A stretch of 64,000 nucleotides of DNA, taken from Bifidobacterium myosotis. Lineage in GTDB: Bacteria; Actinomycetota; Actinomycetes; Actinomycetales; Bifidobacteriaceae. Positions 24,185 to 32,232 of this stretch are shown here, one piece after another (the stretch's first letter is position 1; the number at the start of each line of letters is the position of its first letter). The notes under the pieces are model-generated. The model had not been told where the DNA came from, did not search any database, and saw only the letters and a list, made by a program, of their open reading frames with translations. The position numbers were made by a program, and so were the translations under genes. The stretch spans positions 40,736 through 104,735 of the forward strand of contig NZ_MWWW01000027.1 of NCBI RefSeq assembly GCF_002259745.1, given 5' to 3'.

Positions 24185-26890
24185 TTATCCTCGAGCCCGA
24201 TCGCGCAGCTGGCTGTCCAGCGAGGCGGCCGGCGCGAGCCGCATCTCGGGCGCCATGCCCTCGTGCGCCGCGTCGCTGAAACCGGTCTCGCGCAACACCG
24301 CGAGTAGCTGACGCATATGGGCGAGCGCCGACCGGCCGCGCGACCCGATCGCCGCGAACGCCGCCGCAACCTGTTCGCCGCTCGGCTCGGCAGAGCCGTC
24401 CAGCATCGCCAAACCCGCATCCGTCTGAACGATCACCGACTCCAGCGTGGCCGCCACCTCGGCCTGCATGGCGGCGCCGATGCGCTCCCGCTCCAGATTC
24501 GCGGCCAGCACCTTCTGTCGTTCCTGCTCCGCGCGCAACGCCTCCTCGCGCTGCTGCAGCACCAGCGCGTTCGAGCCTCGCGAACGGGCCCAACGGGCGG
24601 CGGCGATGCAGCCGAAGCCGGCGAGCATCACCATGCCTCCCAGCAGCAGACCGCCCAATACCACGGCCACCCAATCCATCACGGTGTATACGGGCGACAG
24701 AGCGAGTCTCATCAGCGAACCGATGCCATCCTGGCCGGACGTCGTCCTGATGCCGAAAGCCCACGAATCGATGACCAGCGCCACGCTCACCCAGCGCCAC
24801 GCCCGTTCGCGGCCGTACAGCACTGCCGAATACACGGATACCAGCGCGAAGACGTTGAGCGGAAGCACCGAAGGCAGGAACAACAGCTGCAAGAATGACA
24901 GCACCGCGACGGCCAGCGCGCTGGCCTCCGGGAACCTGCGGCGGAATGCCAGCGGGGCTAGCAGCACGATGGTCAGCAGGGCGGTCGCCACATGGGGGAG
25001 CGCCGCGCCGTATCCGGTCTGCCATTGGAGGTCCCTGAACGTGGGCCTGTAGAAGAGCAGCATGAGCAGCACTGCGCCCATCGTGTCCATGAACAGGTAA
25101 TGTCGCTCGGTCCAACGCGCCAGCTGTGCCACCCAGTTCAGTTCGTGGTTGTCGCCCTGATCGATCGGCTTGGCTCGCAGCCAACGCGCCAGTCTGTACA
25201 ACGGCTGCGGCAGATGGATCTTCATGTGGGAAAGGATCGGGGTCGGGGAAGCGGATGACGCGGGGGAGGCGATGCCTGATGCGCTTCCGGCCGGGGGATT
25301 GTCCGAGGGAAGGTCCGTCATGCTGGCCCTCCTGGTGCCCGCGTCCGCAGCCATGCCGTCCGAGGGGATGCTCTTGCCGTCACGGCTCAGTCCCAAGTTG
25401 CCGGCGGCGGGGATGGCCTCCATGGGGGAGGACATGGATTCGCCGTTGGCCCGATGACCGGTGCCGGAGGCTTGGGGTGTGGCGGCGCCATCCGTCCAGG
25501 TTACGGCCGGCATGGCAGTATGGCCGTCCGCCTCGCCCGGAACAGGCGCCAGCGGAATCGTGGCCGCCACGATGAACCCGCCGTTCGGCCTAGGCCCAGC
25601 CGAGACGCTGCCTCCCACGGCTTCGATGCGTTCGTGCATGCCGATTAATCCGTAACCGGGCCTGTGCCCGTCCTGTGCGGAGGCGCCGCCGCGTCCGTTG
25701 TCCGCAATGGTGATGGACAATGCATCGTCCGACCAGATCTCATCGATGGTGACTCGTGCGCCCGACCCGGCGTGCTTGCGGGTGTTGGTCAGCGACTCCT
25801 GCACCAGACGGAACACCGCCTCGTCGGCCTTGGCGGACAGGCGCGCCGCATGCGCCACCCCAGTGACGCGACGTGAGACGGGAATGGACCCGTCGAACAG
25901 CGAGGGGATGTCCGCGTACCCGCTGGCGCCGCCCGCGCCGTTCGGACCGAACACCGAGAACAGACGCCGCATGTCGTGCTGGGCCCGTTCGGCCTCATGG
26001 CGGATTGTGGCCATGGTCCTGCGGGCGAGGGCGAGGTCCCGGGCCCCCGCATACCGGCCGCCGTCCGACTGCACGATGATCGTGGACAGCGTGTGGGCCA
26101 CCACGTCATGCATGTCGCGGGCGATGCGCGCGCGTTCGGCCAGGGCGGCGATGCGCGTCTCCTCGGCCTCGCGCGCCATGATGGAGGCGTTGCGCTCGCG
26201 CATGGCGTTTACGGTGGCCCGGCGTGCCCGCTGCCAGAGCGCCATCACGCTGATGCTCAGCATGCTGACGCCGATCAGGACCGCCAGTATGCCGGCATCC
26301 TGCAGCATCCGGGCACCGCATGTGCCGGTGGATGGGCTCAATGTGCCCGCGACGCCGGGGCATGTGTCGCCGGACAGTTGCGTGGTCCAGTCGGTATACG
26401 TGCCATTCGCCAACACGTCGAACAACGGGGTCACGTTGAACGTCACCGCCCAGACGCCAGCGGTCAGCAAGGCCATTGCCATCGCCGCCGTCACGAACCG
26501 CCATGCATGGCCGGCCGTGCCGTACACCAACACGGAATACAGCATGAGCATCGACAGGGGATCGCTGTCGATCGTGCCCGGACCGAGCAGCAGGTGGGAC
26601 GCGGTCAGACCCACATACCACCATGCCGCCGGCTCCGGCCGGATGCGGCGCAGCGCCAGCGGCACAACGGCCGGCAGCCCCCACGCCACCATCACCGCGT
26701 TTGGGTATTGGAACAGCAGTCCGGGATTGTAGGAATCCCTGGAGCCGACGGTCGACGCGATGGACAGTCCGACGAAGATCAGTGCCAGCACCGCATCGAA
26801 CGTGAACATCCGGCCCCGCTCGCCCCTCAGCCATGTGCGGGCGCGGGCGAGACGCCGCCGAAGTCGACCGGCCCAATCCACAGTATCCAT
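24185..26890 (-). CDS. Fused sensor histidine kinase: complete kinase plus degenerate second kinase
   Basis: This is a 901-residue protein. The N-terminal half (1-450) is a full NarL-partner kinase: several membrane segments between about 30 and 218, phospho-acceptor motif ARDMHDVVAHTLSTIIVQSD with H261, N-box QESLTNTRKHA, G1 ADNGRGG and G2 GYGLIGMHER. A 110-residue Ser/Pro/Gly linker follows. The second half (560-901) repeats the membrane module and the dimerisation helix, but its motif reads ERIGAAMQAEVAATLESVIVQTD, with Gln809 where His261 aligns, and no ATPase domain follows. So the second half cannot act as a kinase and may sense, dimerise or modulate. The start ATG at 26890 lacks a ribosome site, but TAGCCT stands 7 bases upstream, fitting a leaderless mRNA. 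Confidence 0.88.
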   Translation of the reverse strand: MDTVDWAGRLRRRLARARTWLRGERGRMFTFDAVLALIFVGLSIASTVGSRDSYNPGLLFQYPNAVMVAWGLPAVVPLALRRIRPEPAAWWYVGLTASHLLLGPGTIDSDPLSMLMLYSVLVYGTAGHAWRFVTAAMAMALLTAGVWAVTFNVTPLFDVLANGTYTDWTTQLSGDTCPGVAGTLSPSTGTCGARMLQDAGILAVLIGVSMLSISVMALWQRARRATVNAMRERNASIMAREAEETRIAALAERARIARDMHDVVAHTLSTIIVQSDGGRYAGARDLALARRTMATIRHEAERAQHDMRRLFSVFGPNGAGGASGYADIPSLFDGSIPVSRRVTGVAHAARLSAKADEAVFRLVQESLTNTRKHAGSGARVTIDEIWSDDALSITIADNGRGGASAQDGHRPGYGLIGMHERIEAVGGSVSAGPRPNGGFIVAATIPLAPVPGEADGHTAMPAVTWTDGAATPQASGTGHRANGESMSSPMEAIPAAGNLGLSRDGKSIPSDGMAADAGTRRASMTDLPSDNPPAGSASGIASPASSASPTPILSHMKIHLPQPLYRLARWLRAKPIDQGDNHELNWVAQLARWTERHYLFMDTMGAVLLMLLFYRPTFRDLQWQTGYGAALPHVATALLTIVLLAPLAFRRRFPEASALAVAVLSFLQLLFLPSVLPLNVFALVSVYSAVLYGRERAWRWVSVALVIDSWAFGIRTTSGQDGIGSLMRLALSPVYTVMDWVAVVLGGLLLGGMVMLAGFGCIAAARWARSRGSNALVLQQREEALRAEQERQKVLAANLERERIGAAMQAEVAATLESVIVQTDAGLAMLDGSAEPSGEQVAAAFAAIGSRGRSALAHMRQLLAVLRETGFSDAAHEGMAPEMRLAPAASLDSQLRDRARG

Positions 26891-26897
26891 ACCCTTT

Positions 26898-26903
26898 AGG
26901 CTA
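26898..26903 (-). promoter_or_regulatory. Putative leaderless -10 element for histidine kinase
   Basis: TAGCCT (TANNNT pattern) lies exactly 7 bases before the ATG at 26890, and no usable ribosome binding site is present. This spacing places the transcription start at or next to the ATG, as in actinobacterial leaderless genes. Confidence 0.45.
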
Positions 26904-27212
26904 ACCCGCGCGCGGGCCGTATGGCATCGGCCGTAGGGCTGATTCCGTGGGCCGGTTGGGTTTGCGTTGGGGGCTGCGGTGGGCTGGTGGAAGGCTTGAA
27001 GGGAAGGACTAGGACTTGGTGATGGGCCTGATATTTGCCGCCCGGACGCTTTGGCGACGGCGGTTTCCGGGCGGCCTACGAGATTCCTCCGGGGGTCGGC
27101 GGCGGCCGCGGATTCTCCATGCCGCGTCGGCCCCCGAATCAGCCGGACTGACGCTGCGCGTGCCGAACGCGCGGGCATCCTCGCAGCTGGATTTTCGGAC
27201 GACCGGACGGGT

Positions 27213-27218
27213 TACAGT
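27213..27218 (+). promoter_or_regulatory. Putative leaderless -10 element for proline iminopeptidase gene
   Basis: TACAGT lies exactly 7 bases before the ATG at 27226, with no Shine-Dalgarno sequence between. The divergent kinase gene across this same gap shows the same geometry, which strengthens both calls. Confidence 0.5.
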
Positions 27219-27225
27219 TGCCTGT

Positions 27226-28569
27226 ATGACGTTGCTGAGCAAATACTATGTCCCGGGCCTCGCCATCGAGGACCACTCCATCGACGTGCCGCTTGACTGG
27301 ACCGGCCACGAGCCGGGTCAGGGATTCGACGGCGAAACCCTCAAACTCTTCTACCGCGTGGTCACGGCGCCCGAGCATGTGCATGACGACCTGCCGCTGC
27401 TCGTCTTCCTGCAGGGCGGCCCAGGCGGCGCCGGCCCGCGCCTGACGAGCCTGCAGAGCGAGATCTGGGTCAAGGATGCGGTCAAGCGGTTCCGCATCGT
27501 GCTGCCCGACCAGCGCGGCACCGGCAGGTCCACGCCCGTCGATTCGCACACGATGGCGCGGTTCGCCGACCCGCACGATCAGGCGGCCTACCTCAAGCGC
27601 TTTCTCGCCGGCTCGATCGTGCGCGACTTCGAACACCTGCGTCTGACCGAATTCCACGGCAGGAAGTGGGTGTCGCTGGGCCAGAGCTACGGAGGGTTCC
27701 TGACGCTCGCGTACCTGTCGCTCTACCCGCAGGGCCTGCTGGCCTCGTTCACCACGGGCGGCATCCCGTACGTGGCGGCCGACGCCGACGCGGTGTACTC
27801 GCACACCTTCCCGCGCATGATTGAGAAGAACCGCCAGTTCTACGAGCGTTACCCGCAGGACGTGGAGCGCGTGGCCGCCATCGCCGACATCCTCACGGCG
27901 TCCGACGTGCATCTGCCCAACGGCGATCCGCTGTCCATCCACCGCCTGCAGCTGCTGGGCAGCGATTTCGGCATGAAGCCCAGCTTCGAACGACTGCACT
28001 GGCTGCTGGACACCGCATTCGTGGACGGCGACGGCTCTGCAAGCCGCAGCTCCTACCTCACGGACGGCTTCCTGATGGGCGTGCTCACCTCCACGCAGAC
28101 TTACAACAAGCCTCTGTACTGGACGCTTCAGGAGTTCATCTACGCGAACGGCGAATGCGAACCGATTCGCTGGGCGGCCCAGCGCGAGCGTGACAAGCAC
28201 CCCGAGTTCGACCCCTCGCACCGTCCGCTGCTGTTCACCGGCGAGGCGTCGTTCCCGTGGATGTTCGAGGAGGGCGGCGCGCTCATCCCGTTCCGCAACG
28301 CCATGGACATCCTCATGGAGGACGGTCACTGGGACAAGATCTACGATCTCGACCAGCTGGCACGTAACGAGGTGCCGCTGCAGGCCGCCGTCTACTACGA
28401 CGACATGTACGTGGACTCCACGCTGCAGCTCAAGACGCTCAAGAACCTCGGCAACTCGCACGCTTGGGTGACCAACGAGTACGAGCATGACGGCGTGCAC
28501 AGTGGCCACGTCTTCCAGCGCCTCTTCGAGGAGGCCCTCAACCGCGGCGACCTCGAGGCGCTGTTCTGA
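27226..28569 (+). CDS. pip: Proline iminopeptidase-like alpha/beta hydrolase (S33)
   Basis: This 447-residue cytoplasmic hydrolase is predicted to remove N-terminal proline from peptides. It has the oxyanion motif FLQGGPGGAGPR, VLPDQRGTGRSTP typical of prolyl aminopeptidases, and the nucleophile elbow VSLGQSYGGFLTLAYLS. The catalytic acid is probably in AVYYDDMYVDSTLQ, and His in YEHDGVHSGHVF. There is no signal peptide. The start at 27226 is supported by a TANNNT element rather than a ribosome site; the frame is open 70 residues further but with non-homologous sequence. It sits at the head of an island with PepN, an X-Pro dipeptidyl-peptidase and ProC, pointing to use of proline-rich peptides. 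Confidence 0.88.
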   Translation: MTLLSKYYVPGLAIEDHSIDVPLDWTGHEPGQGFDGETLKLFYRVVTAPEHVHDDLPLLVFLQGGPGGAGPRLTSLQSEIWVKDAVKRFRIVLPDQRGTGRSTPVDSHTMARFADPHDQAAYLKRFLAGSIVRDFEHLRLTEFHGRKWVSLGQSYGGFLTLAYLSLYPQGLLASFTTGGIPYVAADADAVYSHTFPRMIEKNRQFYERYPQDVERVAAIADILTASDVHLPNGDPLSIHRLQLLGSDFGMKPSFERLHWLLDTAFVDGDGSASRSSYLTDGFLMGVLTSTQTYNKPLYWTLQEFIYANGECEPIRWAAQRERDKHPEFDPSHRPLLFTGEASFPWMFEEGGALIPFRNAMDILMEDGHWDKIYDLDQLARNEVPLQAAVYYDDMYVDSTLQLKTLKNLGNSHAWVTNEYEHDGVHSGHVFQRLFEEALNRGDLEALF

Positions 28570-28606
28570 GGCTGACTTGTAGCTGATTTGTGGCTTTGGG
28601 TCGGTT

Positions 28607-28657
28607 CAGCCTGTGGCTTCCCTCGTCCCTTGTGGGGATGGGGAGTGCCACAGGCTG
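28607..28657 (+). terminator. Hairpin after proline iminopeptidase gene
   Basis: CAGCCTGTGGC (28607-28617) pairs perfectly with GCCACAGGCTG (28647-28657) across a 29-base loop rich in C and G. It lies 38 bases past the stop. There is no T tail, so function as a terminator is likely but not certain. Confidence 0.55.
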
Positions 28658-28686
28658 ACGCCGTCAGTCAGCCAGCAGCCCTGACG

Positions 28687-28815
28687 TCACGGATTGGGCA
28701 TAGTGGTGACGGCGAACGGTTGCCCGCCCATCTCGCGCTGGCGGGAGGGGGAGACGCCCTCGTATTTGCTGTAGATCCGCGAAAAATAGAGCGGATTGTC
28801 GTAACCGACCACGAA
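28687..28815 (-). pseudogene. C-terminal remnant of an AraC-family regulator
   Basis: Reading the minus strand gives VGYDNPLYFSRIYSKYEG then VSPSRQREMGG and a stop at 28687. This is the last helix-turn-helix half of AraC/XylS regulators (consensus GYxDxxYFSRxFKKxxGxSPxxYR). Only about 40 codons survive; the rest is missing because the GH42 ribosome site and coding sequence begin at once on the other strand. It suggests that a regulator gene once preceded the beta-galactosidase, divergently, and was lost by deletion or by insertion of the GH42 gene. Confidence 0.7.
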
Positions 28816-28827
28816 AAGGAGCCAATG

Positions 28828-30849
28828 ATGGCACAACCGATGTTCGACCGCTTCTACTACGGCGGCGACTGGAACCCCGAGCAGTGGGACGAATCCGTAT
28901 GGATCAAGGACATCAGGATGCTGGAGGACGCCGGCATCAACGAGGCCACGATCAACGTGTTCTCGTGGGCGCAGCTGCAGCCCAGCGAGGACGAGTACGA
29001 CTTCTCCACGCTCGACAGGATTGTGAAGCTGCTGGTGGACCATCACTTCGGTATCGTCCTGGCAACCTCCACTGCCGCGATTCCCGCGTGGATGGCCAGA
29101 CGTCACCCGGACGTGATGTACACCGACTTCGAAGGCCGTCGCCACAAGTTCGGCGACCGGCACAACCCCTGCCCGAACTCGCCGACGTTCAAGACGTACG
29201 CGCCGCGTCTGGCTGGCAAGCTTGCCGAACGATATGCGGACACGCCCGGTTTGGTGGCATGGCATGTGTCCAACGAGTATGGCGCGTACTGCTACTGCGA
29301 CAACTGCCGCGACGCGTGGATTGAATGGCTCAAGGCCAAGTACGGCACCATCGAAGCGCTGAACAAGGCGTGGTACACGCACTTCTGGGGCCACACGATC
29401 TATGACTGGGACGATATCGTGGTCCCCAACGCGCTGAGCGACGAATGGGAGCCCGGTTGCGCCACACTGTCCTGCGCGGCCATCGACTACCGTCGGTTCA
29501 TGAGCACCTCCATCACCCGCTGCTTCACCGACGAGCGGGCGGCGATCCGCGAGTTCGACAAGACCACGCCAATCACCACCAACTTGATGAGCGTGTTCAT
29601 GGATATCGACTACTTCCAGCTGGGCAAAGAACTGGATGTGGTCAGCTGGGACAGCTACCCGCGCTACGATTTCCCGGCTTCCGCAGTGGCCATGCGCCAC
29701 GACCTCATGCGCGGCGTGGGCGGCGGCAAGCCGTTCATGCTCATGGAGCAGACGCCGAGCCAGCAGAACTGGCAGCCGTACAACTCGCTTAAGCGTCCTG
29801 GCCAGATGCGCGTGATGAGCTATCAGGCCGTCGCCCACGGCGCCGACACCGTGCAGTTCTTCCAGCTGCGTCGTTCGATCGGCGGCACCGAGCGGTTCCA
29901 CGGCGCGGTGATCAGCCACGCCGACACCGAGAACACGCGCGTCTTCCGCGAGGTGAGCCAGCTCGGCGCGGAACTCAAGGAATATGGCAAGGAATACATG
30001 GGTGGCCACGTCGAATCGCAGGCGGCCATCATGTTCGACTGGGAGAGCTACTGGGCGATGTACTACTCGTCCGGCCCGTCGGTCCTGCTCAAGTACGTCG
30101 ATCAGATCCATCACTATTACGCGGCTCTCTACCGTCGCAACATCCAGGTTGACATCATCCCCAGCACTACACCGTCCGATCAGCTCGCGAAGTACCGGGT
30201 AGTGCTCGCCCCGGCTCTGCTCATGGTCAAGCCCGGCGTGCCTGATGCGATCGAATCCTATGTGCGCAGCGGAGGACGGTTCGTGGCCACCACGATGTCC
30301 GGCATCGCCGACGAGAACGATCAGGTGATTCTCGGAGGCTACCCCGGCGCCTTCCGCGAGCTCGTTGGGTCGTGGGGCGAGGAGCTTGACGCGCTGCCGC
30401 CGGAGCGTCCGGTGGGGGTGCGTCTCGAGAATGGCGGCGACGTGACCGGCAGCATCGTGGCCGAGCTCATCCATCCCGTCACCTCCAGCGTGCTCGCCAC
30501 GTACACCACCGACTTCTACGCCGGTACTGCCGCGGTCACCGTCAACACGGTGGGTTCCGGCAAGGCCTACTACGTGGGCACCCATCTGGACGAGAACGGC
30601 ATGGACTGGCTCACGGACGTGCTCGTACGTGACGCCGCGTTGGAGACGGTAGACACACCGCATGATGTGGAGGTGCGCGTGCGTGACTACGACGATGGCC
30701 GCCAACTCGTGTTCGTACTCAACAACGGTCCCGAGACGCAGACCGTGAACCTTCCCGAGCGTCTGTCCGGCACATCGGTGTTCGATGGCAGCCGCATCGC
30801 CGGCCTGTTCGACATCGAGCCGTACGGTCTGCGTGTGATCCGGCTGTAG
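28828..30849 (+). CDS. GH42 beta-galactosidase
   Basis: This 673-residue GH42 enzyme is cytoplasmic, with no signal peptide. The N-terminal TIM-barrel starts RFYYGGDWNPEQWDE. Catalytic acid/base E150 lies in WHVSNEYGAYC and nucleophile E307 in FMLMEQTPSQQNW. Cysteines around NPCPNS and CYCDNC form the zinc site common in this family. The trimerisation domain and a small C-terminal beta domain follow (LVFVLNNGPETQTVNLPE). Start: AAAAGGAG favours the ATG at 28828 over 28825. GH42 members act on beta-galactosides, galactooligosaccharides or galactan fragments, and a few are alpha-L-arabinopyranosidases; sequence alone does not decide between these. Confidence 0.92.
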   Translation: MAQPMFDRFYYGGDWNPEQWDESVWIKDIRMLEDAGINEATINVFSWAQLQPSEDEYDFSTLDRIVKLLVDHHFGIVLATSTAAIPAWMARRHPDVMYTDFEGRRHKFGDRHNPCPNSPTFKTYAPRLAGKLAERYADTPGLVAWHVSNEYGAYCYCDNCRDAWIEWLKAKYGTIEALNKAWYTHFWGHTIYDWDDIVVPNALSDEWEPGCATLSCAAIDYRRFMSTSITRCFTDERAAIREFDKTTPITTNLMSVFMDIDYFQLGKELDVVSWDSYPRYDFPASAVAMRHDLMRGVGGGKPFMLMEQTPSQQNWQPYNSLKRPGQMRVMSYQAVAHGADTVQFFQLRRSIGGTERFHGAVISHADTENTRVFREVSQLGAELKEYGKEYMGGHVESQAAIMFDWESYWAMYYSSGPSVLLKYVDQIHHYYAALYRRNIQVDIIPSTTPSDQLAKYRVVLAPALLMVKPGVPDAIESYVRSGGRFVATTMSGIADENDQVILGGYPGAFRELVGSWGEELDALPPERPVGVRLENGGDVTGSIVAELIHPVTSSVLATYTTDFYAGTAAVTVNTVGSGKAYYVGTHLDENGMDWLTDVLVRDAALETVDTPHDVEVRVRDYDDGRQLVFVLNNGPETQTVNLPERLSGTSVFDGSRIAGLFDIEPYGLRVIRL

Positions 30850-30928
30850 GCGCCGGGCGCGCTGCTCCGTCTCCGTCCCGACGGTAGGGGCCGATGTGGA
30901 ACCCCGCCGATGAGACGGAGCATGTGTG

Positions 30929-30956
30929 TTTACACTCGGCATGTAAAGCTGATAGT
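30929..30956 (+). promoter_or_regulatory. Putative promoter upstream of proC
   Basis: TTTACA (30929-30934) and GATAGT (30951-30956) are separated by 16 bases, a plausible -35/-10 pair, about 170 bases before proC. TTTACA and TGTAAA also form an inverted repeat across CTCGGCA, which could be an operator. Confidence 0.35.
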
Positions 30957-31124
30957 TGATAGTCGCGCGGTCCGCATCGAGCCGGAACCGGCCGACGGTT
31001 TCCCTATGGGAGCCGGAAGAGGCGGGTTCCGGTTCGGTTTCGATTCGTTTCCGGTTCGTTGGATGATGCGGATCTGCGATTCAACTGCGTTGCAGGGCGG
31101 TATCGGGGCCCGGGAAGGAAGCAT

Positions 31125-31973
31125 ATGTCCAGCAATCTCACCATCGGTTTCATCGGATACGGGAACATGGCGCAGGCCATCGCGCAGGGGCTTGTGGATG
31201 CCGGCGTGGTGCGCGGCCACCAGATCGTGGCCTGCGCGGCCCATTACGACAAGCTCGAGAAGAACGCCGCAAGGCTCGGCGTACGGCCGCTGCACAATCC
31301 GGTGGAGGTGGCCGTGGCGGCCGACGTGGTCATCGTGGCCATCAAGCCGTACCAGATCGAGAGCGTGGTTGGGCCGCTGGCCCGCGAGCTCGCCAAGCCT
31401 GACAAGTTCGTCGTGTCCATCGCCGCCGGCTGGGATCTGGCGAAGTATCAGGAGCTGTTCGGCGGCGAGGATGCAGGCGATGCGGGGGAGACCGGTAAGG
31501 CCGCCGCTGGCGACGCGCCCGCCATCCACATCCAGTGCACGATTCCGAACACCCCGATGGCGGTCGGCAAGGGCGTGCTGGTGACCGAGGCCACGAACAC
31601 GCTCACCCGCGAGCAGACCGCGGCCTTCGAGGAACTGTTCGCGCCGATCAGCCTCATCGAACGCGTGGACACCGAGCATATGAACATCGCGATGTGCATC
31701 GCCGGATGCGCGCCCGCGTTCACCGACATGTACATCGAGGCGCTGGGCGACGCCGGCGTCAAGTACGGCCTGCAGCGCGCGGCCGCCTACCGTCTTGCCG
31801 CGAAGATGGTCGAGGGCGTGGGTGCGCTGTACATGGCCACCGGCACGCACCCCGGCGCGATGAAGGACGCCGTCTGCTCGCCCGGCGGCACCACGATCCG
31901 CGGCGTCGCCCAGCTCGAGAAGGACGGCTTCCGCGGCACGGTGATCAACGCCGTGGACGCCATCGAGCAGTAG
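31125..31973 (+). CDS. proC: Pyrroline-5-carboxylate reductase
   Basis: This 282-residue NAD(P)H-dependent enzyme completes proline synthesis from pyrroline-5-carboxylate. The start at 31125 follows GGGAAGGAAG. The Rossmann motif GFIGYGNMAQAI, VVIVAIKPYQIESV, CTIPNTPMAVGKG, the dimer motif CIAGCAPAFTDMYIEAL and the C-terminal SPGGTTIRGVAQLE signature are all present. A short Gly/Ala/Glu insertion (GGEDAGDAGETGKAAAG) separates the domains. It is placed among proline-directed peptidases; a link with hydroxyproline or proline handling is possible, but ProC is also housekeeping. Confidence 0.93.
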   Translation: MSSNLTIGFIGYGNMAQAIAQGLVDAGVVRGHQIVACAAHYDKLEKNAARLGVRPLHNPVEVAVAADVVIVAIKPYQIESVVGPLARELAKPDKFVVSIAAGWDLAKYQELFGGEDAGDAGETGKAAAGDAPAIHIQCTIPNTPMAVGKGVLVTEATNTLTREQTAAFEELFAPISLIERVDTEHMNIAMCIAGCAPAFTDMYIEALGDAGVKYGLQRAAAYRLAAKMVEGVGALYMATGTHPGAMKDAVCSPGGTTIRGVAQLEKDGFRGTVINAVDAIEQ

Positions 31974-32073
31974 CTTTGGTGACTTTGCCGCGACGACGGC
32001 TACCTGAGCGGCAACAGTACAGCGATGACGTCACCGCAGCACCGGCATGGCGGGGTGACGGTGACGAAATGCC

Positions 32074-32119
32074 ATGTCCGGGAAGTCCATCCCCATCCCT
32101 GGAGAGGACTCCCGGACAT
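32074..32119 (+). terminator. Terminator-like hairpin after proC
   Basis: ATGTCCGGGAAGTCC (32074-32088) pairs with GGACTCCCGGACAT (32106-32119), giving a 14-bp stem with one bulged A. It lies about 100 bases after proC and 110 before the GH127 gene, so it probably separates the two transcription units. Confidence 0.6.
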
Positions 32120-32232
32120 CGGTTCATAAACACTCTGGCTTCGCGTGATGGCGTGGAAGCCTTCTCTACCAACAATGTCCAGACGGCGGCAATCGACGAG
32201 GATGCCGCCGATGATACGTCAAGGAGGACGAC

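Noticed and set aside
28588..28827. Longer N-terminus for the GH42 protein
   Set aside because: Added residues are not GH42-like and the region contains the AraC remnant on the other strand; the ATG at 28828 has an ideal AAGGAG site.
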